NCBI GenBank assembly: GCA_029263215.1
Contig: JAJCXY010000033.1
Coordinates: forward strand, 1-43,341
Direction of reading: 5' to 3'
DNA: 43,341 nt
Source of the DNA: Acidimicrobiales bacterium
Lineage (GTDB): Bacteria > Actinomycetota > Acidimicrobiia > Acidimicrobiales > Aldehydirespiratoraceae
Shown: in pieces, positions 33,478 to 41,378 of the stretch
How the letters are laid out: each line of letters starts with the position of its first letter
Numbering within the stretch: position 1 is the first letter of the stretch
Made by a program: the position numbers and the translations under genes
Notes under the pieces: generated by a model
Database searches by the model: none
Seen by the model: the letters and a program-made list of their open reading frames with translations, nothing else
What the model was told of the DNA's origin: nothing

Positions 33478-35006
33478 ACGGTGCCCTCGAACGCAGGATC
33501 GACCCCGGCCTGATCGCCGCCATCGGTGTCGTGCCAGGTGGTGACCACCACCTTCTTGTCGGTGTAGAAGTCGACCGCGTCGACCCCTCGGCCGCGCAAG
33601 GCCCCGTAGAACGACGACTTGCGCCCGCCGACGGGATAGAAGGCAATCGGGGCGGGAGTGCCGACGTTGATGCCGACCTGCCCGGTCTCGACCGACTGGC
33701 GAAAGCGCCGAGCAAGGCCACCTCTCTCGGTGTAGATGACCGCCGAATGGCCGTAGGTGGAGGCGTTGATGATGTCGATCGCCTCATCGATGCTGTCGAC
33801 GGGATGGATGCAACGGACCGGGCCGAACAGTTCGGTGGTCCACACCTCGCTGCCGGGGTCGGCCTCGATGAGCGTGGGCCCCAGCCAGTGACCATCCGGG
33901 CAGCCATCAACCGAGGCACCGCGGCCATCGAGGATCAGTCGGGCGCCCGCAGCCTCGGCGGCGTCGATCGCCGTGGTGTACTTCTCCAACGCGGCGGCGC
34001 TGATCACCGGCCCCATGCCCACGTCGGGGTCGGTGCCGAGGCCCATCTTCATCGATCCCGCCTGGGCCACCAGTTGCTCGACGACCTGGTCGTAGATGGA
34101 GCGGTACACAAGAAGATTCGAGCCCGCGAAACACCGCTGCGATGCACACCCGAAAAGTGACGACGAGATGTTGGGCATGCAGCGGTCGAGTACCGCGGTG
34201 TCGGTGACGACCAGATGGTTCTTCGCTCCACCCTGGGCCTGGCAGCGTTTGGAGTTGCCGGTGACCCGGCGATAGACGATCTCGGCCACCTCGGACGATC
34301 CGACGAAGGTGAGTCCCTGCACCAGCTCGTGGTCGCTGAGCGCTTCGACGGTGGACTTGTCGCCGAGCACCATGTTGATCACCCCCGGCGGGAAGCCGGC
34401 TTCGGCGGCCAACTCGACCATCCGTACCGTGGTGAGCGGGCAGAGCTCGCTCGGCTTGAGGACCACCGTGTTGCCTGTGGCCACGGCCCAGCTGAAGTAG
34501 AGCGGGATCATGGCGGGGAAGTTGAACGGGGCGATGACCGCGAACACGCCGAGTGGCTCGCGGATGTATTCGATGTCGACCGCGTTGGCGACGTTTTCTG
34601 TGACGGCACCCTTCTGGGTCTCGGGAACGGTGGCCGCGTTTTCGACGTATTGGATCGCCCGAAGCAATTCTCCCTGGGCTTCGGCCACGGACTTGCCGTT
34701 TTCCTCGACGATGATCGCCGCTAGTTCGTCGCGTGCTTCGTGGAGAAGGTGGCGATAGCGAAACATCATGGCGGCCCGGGTGGGCACCGGTGTCTTTCGC
34801 CACTGCCCGAAGGCACCGGCGGCGGCCTCCACGGCAGAGTCGATCGTGGCTGTCGACGACACGGGGTGCACGGCGATGCCGGCACCGGTGGCGGGGTTGG
34901 TGACGATCGCCTCGGCGGTCGAGGCGATGTCGGTCCAGTGCCCCGCGATGTAATTCTGTAGCACTCGATCCGGGCGATCGGTACCTGACGTTTCGGCCTC
35001 AGACAT
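33474..35006 (-). CDS. CoA-acylating methylmalonate-semialdehyde dehydrogenase family enzyme
   Basis: A 510-residue aldehyde dehydrogenase of the MmsA/IolA group. The group marker GGAKNH (259-264) replaces the ELGGK of ordinary hydrolytic enzymes, so the general-base Glu is missing. Catalytic C292 lies in SQRCFAG, and the NAD site motifs PFNFP (160-164) and KPSE are present. Known members oxidise malonate- or methylmalonate-semialdehyde with NAD and CoA, releasing CO2 and giving acetyl- or propionyl-CoA. The gene follows the enamidase gene by 29 bases with a good ribosome site (GGAGAA), so the pair is probably co-transcribed. That context suggests the substrate may be 2-formylglutarate, which has the same 3-oxo acid core, giving glutaryl-CoA. 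Plain valine or inositol breakdown is the alternative. Confidence 0.9.
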   Translation of the reverse strand: MSEAETSGTDRPDRVLQNYIAGHWTDIASTAEAIVTNPATGAGIAVHPVSSTATIDSAVEAAAGAFGQWRKTPVPTRAAMMFRYRHLLHEARDELAAIIVEENGKSVAEAQGELLRAIQYVENAATVPETQKGAVTENVANAVDIEYIREPLGVFAVIAPFNFPAMIPLYFSWAVATGNTVVLKPSELCPLTTVRMVELAAEAGFPPGVINMVLGDKSTVEALSDHELVQGLTFVGSSEVAEIVYRRVTGNSKRCQAQGGAKNHLVVTDTAVLDRCMPNISSSLFGCASQRCFAGSNLLVYRSIYDQVVEQLVAQAGSMKMGLGTDPDVGMGPVISAAALEKYTTAIDAAEAAGARLILDGRGASVDGCPDGHWLGPTLIEADPGSEVWTTELFGPVRCIHPVDSIDEAIDIINASTYGHSAVIYTERGGLARRFRQSVETGQVGINVGTPAPIAFYPVGGRKSSFYGALRGRGVDAVDFYTDKKVVVTTWHDTDGGDQAGVDPAFEGTV

Positions 35007-35035
35007 TCGTTCTCCAGTCGGGTTGAGCGCTCGGA

Positions 35036-36199
35036 TCAGCCGGTGAAGGTGATCGTTCGGGTTGGGGGTGGTGTGTTGCGGCTCTTGGTGAAACGCACGA
35101 CACCGTCGATCACCAACGCGGCCACGGCCATCGTGTCGCCGATGGCGAGTGCACCCAGCGCATCGCCGGCCTGTGAACCCATCGGGGTGTCGACCACGGC
35201 GAGGTCGGCTTCGGCGCCGGCTCGGATCACACCGCGGTTGAGTCCGTGCACGCTCGCGGTGTTGCCGGTGGCGAGGGCAACGGCTCGAGCTGGATCGATC
35301 CCGCCGAACGCGGCGACGTAGGACATCACTCGGAGTATCCCGAGCGGCTGAACCCCGGAGCCCGCCGGGCAGTCGGTGCCGATCACGACGCGGTGAAGTT
35401 CGTTTCTTTCGTCGGCGATCCGCGCTATCTGTCCGAGGGTGACGATGTTGCCGTTGTGGACCAGTTCGATGTTGGCATCGGTTTCGTCGAGGATGCGCAC
35501 CACGTCGGCCAGCGGGAGGCTCGTGGGTCCGCCGTTGACGTGGCCGGCGACGTCGGGCTTCACCTCGCCCACGAAGTCGGCATCGATCACCCCGCTTCCG
35601 GGGATCGAAGCGCCCCCGGTATGCACCATCACCTTCATGTTGCGGGCCTGAGCCCAGCGGGTCATCCGGGCCGCCTCCGCGGGGTCCTTGAGGCCCGAGA
35701 TGCCGATCTCGCCGACGAGTCGGCAGCCGGCCGCGGCGAGATCATCGAAGTCGGCCTCGACCAAGCCTTCCTCCAGCAAGACCGCGCCGGCGTGCACCTT
35801 CACCCCCGACGGTCGGAGTTTGGCGAAGGACTTGTGGGCGAGAATCGCGAGGGCCTTCACACCGGCAGGGTCGGTGGGTCGACCGGGTACGTGGGGTTCG
35901 CCGGCCGACATCATCGTGCTGACTCCGCCATGCATGCATGAATCGATGAAATCGAAGGTGCGCTGGCGGGGAGTGAAGTCGCCGACCACAGGGTGGATGT
36001 GGTTGTCGTGGAGTCCGGGAATGACCGTTGCTCCACCGGCATCGATGATGGTGTCGATGCCGTCGGCATTGCAGTCGGCGGAGCGGCCCACTTCGGTGAT
36101 CATGCCTTGGCGTACGACGATGGTGTCGCCTTCGGCCATCGGAGACTCGAGGTCGCCGGACACGATCGACCCGACACCTCTGATTACTACATCGCTCAC
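35036..36199 (-). CDS. enamidase-like amidohydrolase (nicotinate pathway)
   Basis: 387 residues from GTG 36199 (GGGAGG ribosome site about seven bases before). Amidohydrolase superfamily: a small beta-sandwich formed by both ends around a TIM barrel. Metal ligands are H67 and H69 (HDNHIHP), E164 (VGEIG) in place of the carboxylated Lys of many relatives, H193 (VHTGG), H220 (AGHVNGG) and D276 (IGTDCPAG). The overall pattern agrees with enamidase of Eubacterium barkeri, a binuclear Fe-Zn enzyme hydrolysing 1,4,5,6-tetrahydro-6-oxonicotinate to 2-formylglutarate and ammonia. The neighbouring reductase and molybdenum hydroxylase support that role. Without them it could be called only a dihydroorotase/imidazolonepropionase-like hydrolase. 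Confidence 0.85.
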   Translation of the reverse strand: MSDVVIRGVGSIVSGDLESPMAEGDTIVVRQGMITEVGRSADCNADGIDTIIDAGGATVIPGLHDNHIHPVVGDFTPRQRTFDFIDSCMHGGVSTMMSAGEPHVPGRPTDPAGVKALAILAHKSFAKLRPSGVKVHAGAVLLEEGLVEADFDDLAAAGCRLVGEIGISGLKDPAEAARMTRWAQARNMKVMVHTGGASIPGSGVIDADFVGEVKPDVAGHVNGGPTSLPLADVVRILDETDANIELVHNGNIVTLGQIARIADERNELHRVVIGTDCPAGSGVQPLGILRVMSYVAAFGGIDPARAVALATGNTASVHGLNRGVIRAGAEADLAVVDTPMGSQAGDALGALAIGDTMAVAALVIDGVVRFTKSRNTPPPTRTITFTG

Positions 36200-36251
36200 G
36201 ACACGGCCTCCCGGGCAGGGCCGCCGGTGGTGGGGGACCCTCGCTCACTCA

Positions 36252-36300
36252 CTTGTGTACCAGTGATCGGATGGTAGTGTTGCCCCCGTCTACACACAAG
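36252..36300. promoter_or_regulatory. overlapping divergent promoters of the nicotinate-type cluster
   Basis: CTTGTGT (36252-36258) and ACACAAG (36294-36300) form an inverted pair. Rightward, TTGTGT (36253-36258) is 16 bases from TAGTGT (36275-36280). Leftward, TTGTGT (36299-36294) is 17 bases from TACCAT (36276-36271). The two -10s overlap inside TACCA-N9-TGGTA (36258-36276), a small dyad where a MarR-type dimer could block both promoters. All assignments are by inspection. Confidence 0.5.
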
Positions 36301-36319
36301 CAATCGCACCCAACTCGAG

Positions 36320-37156
36320 ATGACCTATCTGCTGCCAACAACGGTTGAGTCAGTGCTTGAAACTCTGGCCGATCGAGACGCCACGATCCTCGCGGGGGCT
36401 ACCGACTACTACCCCTCGCAGGTAGCGCAGGCCGGTGCCGACGAGAGCATCGTCGACATAACCCGCCTCGATGAGCTGCGTTGCATTTCGCGCGAAGGCG
36501 GGCACTGGCGCATCGGAGCCCTCACCACCTGGACCGATGTCGCCCGAGCCGACCTCCCGAGAGCGTTCGGTGGCCTGCAGGGCGCGGCGCGTCAGGTCGG
36601 TGGGGTACAGATCCAGAACGTCGCGTCTGTGGTGGGCAATCTCTGCAACGCGTCGCCCGCGGCCGACGGAGTTCCTCCCCTCCTCACCCTCGATGCCGAG
36701 GTCGAGTTGCGTTCCGCGGCCGGCGATCGTGTGGTGCCTCTCGACGAGTTCATACTCGGCAACCGCTCCACCTCCCGCCGCTCCGATGAATTGGTCACCG
36801 CGGTGCTGGTGCCCGACCCGCCCGATCAACTCGTCGGCAGCTTCGAGAAGCTGGGGGCCCGTAGCTATCTCGTGATCTCGATCGTGATGGTGGCGGCCCT
36901 GGCCGACATCGCACCCGATGGTGTCATCCGCTCTGCTCGCCTCGCAGTGGGGGCGTGCTCCCCGGTGGCCCAACGACTCACCGCGCTTGAAAACAGCCTC
37001 GTCGGAGTGTCGGTTCACGACCCTCTGGAGGAACTGGTCGCCGCCGCCCATCTCGCTGCGCTGTCACCGATCGACGATGTTCGGGCCAGTGCGGCCTATC
37101 GGCTGGAAGTGGTGCCGATCCTGCTGAGTCGTGCCATCCGGGCGTGCGCCCCATGA
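36320..37156 (+). CDS. FAD-binding subunit of molybdenum hydroxylase (NdhF-like)
   Basis: A 278-residue flavoprotein of the xanthine dehydrogenase/CO dehydrogenase medium-subunit family. The FAD-binding motifs are ILAGATDYYP (about 21-30; an AGGTD-type loop) and IQNVASVVGNLCNASPAADGVPPLLTLDA (about 97-125; a TxGGN-type loop with S-V-V-G-N). The C-terminal domain (about 175-278) is the usual small CO_deh_flav_C. It receives electrons from the Fe-S/Mo partner encoded next, whose ATG overlaps its stop. In E. barkeri nicotinate dehydrogenase the same subunit is NdhF. First gene of a tightly overlapping five-gene operon. Confidence 0.9.
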   Translation: MTYLLPTTVESVLETLADRDATILAGATDYYPSQVAQAGADESIVDITRLDELRCISREGGHWRIGALTTWTDVARADLPRAFGGLQGAARQVGGVQIQNVASVVGNLCNASPAADGVPPLLTLDAEVELRSAAGDRVVPLDEFILGNRSTSRRSDELVTAVLVPDPPDQLVGSFEKLGARSYLVISIVMVAALADIAPDGVIRSARLAVGACSPVAQRLTALENSLVGVSVHDPLEELVAAAHLAALSPIDDVRASAAYRLEVVPILLSRAIRACAP

Positions 37157-39876
37157 CCCACTCATCGGTCAGCGTCACCGTCAACGGCCGCCCGGTGGAG
37201 ATCATCTCCCCACCCATGACCCGGCTCAGCGAGGCCCTCCGCGAAGAGCTCCGCCTCACCGGTACCAAGGTCGGCTGCGACGCCGGCGACTGTGGAGCGT
37301 GCACGGTCCTGCTCGATGGCCGCCCGGTGTGCGCCTGCCTCACCCCCGTGGGAAGGATCGCCAACCGTTCGATAGACACAGTCGAATCACTCCCCGACTC
37401 CGAGGAGGGGAGGGCCCTGCAGTCCTCCTTCCTCCGCCACGGCGGCATCCAGTGTGGTTTCTGTACGCCCGGCATGTTGATGGCGAGCCGAGCCCTGCTG
37501 TGCGATGACGCCTCGCCGAGCACGGCCCAGATCAAGGATGCTCTCGGCGGGGTGCTCTGCCGGTGCACCGGCTACCGCCAGGTCATCGACAGCGTGGCCG
37601 ATGCCGGTCGCCTCGAACTCGACGACCCGTCGGAGCCTTCCGTGGGCAAGGCTGTCGGCGCTCGCGTGCCGCGGGTGGATGGCCACGTGAAGGTGAACGG
37701 CACGGAAAGCTTCGGCGACGATGGCGCCCCGGCGGGAGCGCTGGTGATCACCGTGGTCCGGTCGCCCCACGCCGCGGCGAGCTTCGAGATCGGCGACACC
37801 CGCGCCTACGTGAGTTCAGCTCCGGGGGTGGTGGCTGTGCTCACCGCGGCCGACGTGCCCGGGGTCAACCGCTTCGGAGTGATCGCCCCGCTGGCCGATC
37901 AACCCGTCTTCGCCGAGTCTCACACCCGCTTCCAGGGGGAAGCGGTGGCCGCGGTGGTCGCTGAGCCGGGGTCGAAACTCGATTTGTCGGGCTTCCCCAT
38001 CTCTTGGGATCCGGTCGCTCCGATGATGGAACCCGCCCAAGCCCTCGAGGAGGGAGCACCGCTCATACATTCCGATCGACCGGGCAACATCCTCGTCCGA
38101 GGTCGAGTGGCAAGCGGCGACGTGGAGTCGGCCCAAGCAGAGCCGGCCGCCGCGGTCAGCGGAGAGTTCCGCACCGGTTTCGTCGAGCACGCCTACCTGG
38201 AGCCGGAGGCCGGCTGGGCCGAGGTCGACGGCGAGCTCGTGGTGGTTCACGCCAGCACCCAGGCCCCCTACATGGATCGCTCCGACACCGCCCTGATCCT
38301 CGGCATCGATCCCGAGCGGGTCGTCATCCGACCAACCGGTTGCGGCGGCGGCTTCGGTGGCAAGCTCGACATCTCGGTCCAGCCGATTCTGGCGCTGGCG
38401 GCGATGCAACTCGACCGGCCGGTGCGGATCACCTACACCCGCCCGGAGTCGATCGCGTCCACCACCAAGCGTCATCCGGCCGCCATCGCGGCTCGCCTCA
38501 GCATCGATGCCGCGGGCAAGCTGTCGTTCGACTTCGCCGGAACGTTCAACACCGGTGCCTACGCCTCGTGGGGGCCGACGGTGGCCAACCGGGTGCCGAT
38601 CCACGCCAGCGGCCCCTACCGCTACGACGCCTATCGGGCCCTCACCACGGCAGTGCACACCAACTGTGTGCCGGCGGGGGCGTTTCGGGGATTCGGTGTG
38701 CCTCAGGCCGCGATCGCGCAGGAATGCCTTTTCGACGAACTCGCCGACGATCTGGGTGTCGACCCGTTCGAGTTCAGGCTCGATCATGCGTTGCGCGCCG
38801 GTGATCGCACGGTCACCGGCCAGGTATTCGACTCCGGGGTCGGCTACGTCGATTGCCTCGAGGCTCTGCGGGGCCCGTGGACCGAAGCCCACCGCCGCGC
38901 CGTCGACTTCAACAGAGCCGGCGGCCACCGGCGAGCCGGTGTCGGCATGGCGGGCGCTTGGTATGGATGTGGCAACACCTCGCTTCCCAACCCGTCGACG
39001 ATCAAGATCGGCCTCACTCCCGAAGGCCGCGTGATGCTGCATCAGGGTGCGGTCGACATCGGACAAGGCTCAAACACCGTGATGGCCCAGATATGCGCCG
39101 ACGGTCTGGGCCTGCCGCTGGGCGACATAGTGCTCGTCGATGCCGACACCGACCACACCCCCGACGCGGGCAAGACCTCGGCATCTCGCCAGACCTATGT
39201 CACTGGCAACGCCACCTTCGAGGCAGCCTCCGCGTTGAGGGCCGCGATCGCGGCGATCGCGGGGCTGCCCCCCGACGCTCATCTGGTGATCGAGGGCAAT
39301 GTCGTCACGCTCACAGATGGCCACGACCGGGTGAAGCTGGTTCTCGATGAATTGGCGAGCGACAGTGAGGGCTATGTGGCGGTGGGGGAGGGCACCTACG
39401 ACCCTCCGACCACGCCCCTCGACCAGAACGGCCAGGGCAACCCCTATGCGGTGTTCGGCTTCGGTGCTCAGGTCGTCGAGCTCGATGCCGACACCCGCAC
39501 CGGCATGATCACCCTCCACTCGATCGATGCCGCCTACGACGTCGGACGGGCGATCAACCCGGCACTGGTCGAAGGCCAGATCATCGGCGGCATCGCCCAG
39601 GGCATCGGGCTGGCCCTCATGGAGGAGTATCTGCCCGGTCGCAACGACAACTTCCACGACTATCTCATTCCCACCATTGGCGACGTCCCCGAGGTGAGGG
39701 TCACCCTGGTGGAATCAGGCGACCCGCTGGGACCCTACGGAGCCAAGGGGGTCGGCGAACACTCCTTGTTGCCCACGCCCCCGGCGATCCTCAACGCCAT
39801 CCGCAATGCCATCGGCCGACCGGTGCGGCAGGTGCCGGCGACCCCCGATCGACTCCTGGAGGTGATGCGCCGATGA
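37153..39876 (+). CDS. fused [2Fe-2S]/molybdopterin hydroxylase, probable nicotinate dehydrogenase
   Basis: 907 residues from ATG 37153, four bases inside the flavin-subunit gene. Residues 1-80 form a plant-type [2Fe-2S] domain (C42, C47, C50, C62), and 85-160 the helical second cluster domain (C101, C104, C135, C137). From about 165 the molybdenum domains follow: the GCGGGFGGK loop (near 397), the GAFRGFGVPQA loop and C-terminal catalytic E869 (GAKGVGEHS). Length and Glu position equal those of the Desulfovibrio gigas aldehyde oxidoreductase, which has the same fusion but no flavin subunit; here one is present. It would hydroxylate an N-heteroaromatic ring with water. Nicotinate to 6-hydroxynicotinate is inferred from the next gene. 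Confidence 0.9.
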   Translation: MTHSSVSVTVNGRPVEIISPPMTRLSEALREELRLTGTKVGCDAGDCGACTVLLDGRPVCACLTPVGRIANRSIDTVESLPDSEEGRALQSSFLRHGGIQCGFCTPGMLMASRALLCDDASPSTAQIKDALGGVLCRCTGYRQVIDSVADAGRLELDDPSEPSVGKAVGARVPRVDGHVKVNGTESFGDDGAPAGALVITVVRSPHAAASFEIGDTRAYVSSAPGVVAVLTAADVPGVNRFGVIAPLADQPVFAESHTRFQGEAVAAVVAEPGSKLDLSGFPISWDPVAPMMEPAQALEEGAPLIHSDRPGNILVRGRVASGDVESAQAEPAAAVSGEFRTGFVEHAYLEPEAGWAEVDGELVVVHASTQAPYMDRSDTALILGIDPERVVIRPTGCGGGFGGKLDISVQPILALAAMQLDRPVRITYTRPESIASTTKRHPAAIAARLSIDAAGKLSFDFAGTFNTGAYASWGPTVANRVPIHASGPYRYDAYRALTTAVHTNCVPAGAFRGFGVPQAAIAQECLFDELADDLGVDPFEFRLDHALRAGDRTVTGQVFDSGVGYVDCLEALRGPWTEAHRRAVDFNRAGGHRRAGVGMAGAWYGCGNTSLPNPSTIKIGLTPEGRVMLHQGAVDIGQGSNTVMAQICADGLGLPLGDIVLVDADTDHTPDAGKTSASRQTYVTGNATFEAASALRAAIAAIAGLPPDAHLVIEGNVVTLTDGHDRVKLVLDELASDSEGYVAVGEGTYDPPTTPLDQNGQGNPYAVFGFGAQVVELDADTRTGMITLHSIDAAYDVGRAINPALVEGQIIGGIAQGIGLALMEEYLPGRNDNFHDYLIPTIGDVPEVRVTLVESGDPLGPYGAKGVGEHSLLPTPPAILNAIRNAIGRPVRQVPATPDRLLEVMRR

Positions 39877-41378
39877 ACATCGATCCTCTGGAGGGAACCG
39901 CACCCACCGACCACGACGATGGGGACGACAAGATCCGCTGCGATGCCTGCCCCATCCGCTGCTTCATCCGGCCGGGCCGCACCGGATCATGTGATCGTTA
40001 CGGCAACGTCGAGGGTGTGCTCACCCGGATGGACCCGGTCACCGTGCTCCAGCGCCATCAAGAGGCAGGCAAGCCGGTGGTGCCGTTTGCGACGGTGGCA
40101 CAAGAGTGGTCGGGCGATCTGGTGCGGCGCAGCGACGTGTTCATCACCGGCACCGGGGCCGGCACCACCTATCCCGATTACAAGCCTGCGCCGTTCATCG
40201 TGTCGCACCCCATCGACGGGATCGACATGGTCACCGTCGTCACCGAGGGCATCTTCTCCTATTGCGGTGCGAAGGTGAAGATCGATACCGATCGCCACAT
40301 CGGCGCCGAACGTGCCCTCGTGCTGGCCGAAGGGGAAGCCATCGGCCACGTCACCACCGCCGAATACGGATCCCAGATGCTGTCGCTCGGTGGTGTTCAT
40401 CACTTCACCGGAAGTGGGCGACCCGCGGGTTTGGCCACCATGAGAGCCCTGCTTGGCCTGTGTGCCGGGGAGCAGGTCGAGATGACGGTGGAGGGTGGAT
40501 CCGACCTCACCCTGCGGGCCGGTGCAGCGCCCATCATCAACGGGGAGGTCGACGACCGGATGCGGGTGGGGTGTGGTTCGGCCGCTATCGGGATGTTCGC
40601 CGGCCAGTGGGCACCCCATGTCGACGAGGTCGTGGTGGTCGACGACCACATCACCGGTGTGCTCACCGAACATCAGGCCGGTGTCGTGCTGGGAATCGAG
40701 CCGAGCGGGATCAAGCTGAAGGGCAGGAAGTCCACTCCGGGCCGATACTTCGAGATCGCGGCGCCGGGAGGAGGCTGGGGAGGCACCGATCTCGACGACC
40801 CTCTGGAGATCGTGAAGGGCTACAAGCCAAAGATCGCCAAGCCCGGTCAGACCCTGCTGATGGTGAGCACCACCGGCACCGACTACGCCTACTTCGTTCT
40901 CGACGAAGACCTCCGACCCCAACCCGCCGAATTGCCGGCGGCTCTGCGCGAATCGGTGGAGCGGGTCCGCGACAACTGTGAGCCCACCCTCACCTCCGTG
41001 TTGTTCATGGCGGGGGCCGGGGGCTCGCTTCGGGCGGGGGTTACCTCGAACCCGGTGGGCCTCACTCGATCGGTGCGCACCGAAGAGACCCTCGTCACGT
41101 GCGGTGGAGCCCCCACCTTCGTGTGGCCGGGTGGTGGCATCACCTTCATGGTCGACGTCACTCGTACTCCCCGAAACTCGTTCGGCTACGTACCGACCCC
41201 GGCGCTGGTGGCTCCCCTCGAGTTCACGATGCCGAAGCGCACCTACCTCGAACTCGGCGGCCATGCCGAGTCGATCGTGCCACTGAGTGAAGCATTCGGC
41301 GACACCCCGGTTGCCGTAGTCGCCTCCGATCAGCGAAACCCCTGGCCCTACGATTCGCCCCCGGCGAGCCGTGCCTGA
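39873..41378 (+). CDS. 6-hydroxynicotinate reductase-like Fe-S flavoenzyme
   Basis: 501 residues; ATG overlaps the previous stop by four bases. A short N-terminal cluster site C23-x2-C26-x3-C30-x9-C40 (CDACPIRCFIRPG...C) precedes a large Gly-rich domain of mixed alpha/beta type with segments such as TGTGAGTTYPDY (92-103), HFTGSGRPAG and GVTSNPVGLTRSV. The overall sequence matches my recollection of Hnr of E. barkeri and its homologues in aerobic nicotinate degraders, which reduce 6-hydroxynicotinate to 1,4,5,6-tetrahydro-6-oxonicotinate using ferredoxin. E. barkeri Hnr was reported with covalent flavin and three Fe-S clusters; here only one obvious four-Cys site is seen. The position between hydroxylase and enamidase genes fits the pathway order. 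Confidence 0.82.
   Translation: MNIDPLEGTAPTDHDDGDDKIRCDACPIRCFIRPGRTGSCDRYGNVEGVLTRMDPVTVLQRHQEAGKPVVPFATVAQEWSGDLVRRSDVFITGTGAGTTYPDYKPAPFIVSHPIDGIDMVTVVTEGIFSYCGAKVKIDTDRHIGAERALVLAEGEAIGHVTTAEYGSQMLSLGGVHHFTGSGRPAGLATMRALLGLCAGEQVEMTVEGGSDLTLRAGAAPIINGEVDDRMRVGCGSAAIGMFAGQWAPHVDEVVVVDDHITGVLTEHQAGVVLGIEPSGIKLKGRKSTPGRYFEIAAPGGGWGGTDLDDPLEIVKGYKPKIAKPGQTLLMVSTTGTDYAYFVLDEDLRPQPAELPAALRESVERVRDNCEPTLTSVLFMAGAGGSLRAGVTSNPVGLTRSVRTEETLVTCGGAPTFVWPGGGITFMVDVTRTPRNSFGYVPTPALVAPLEFTMPKRTYLELGGHAESIVPLSEAFGDTPVAVVASDQRNPWPYDSPPASRA

Noticed and set aside
33474..35006. Ordinary NAD-dependent, hydrolytic aldehyde dehydrogenase
   Set aside because: The general-base Glu motif is replaced by GGAKNH, the mark of the CoA-acylating MMSDH group.
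37816..39066. 416-codon minus-strand frame opposite the molybdenum hydroxylase
   Set aside because: Shadow of a strongly conserved enzyme gene, with no similarity to any known family. The same applies to the frames at 39987-41264, 41224-42240 and 30463-31464.
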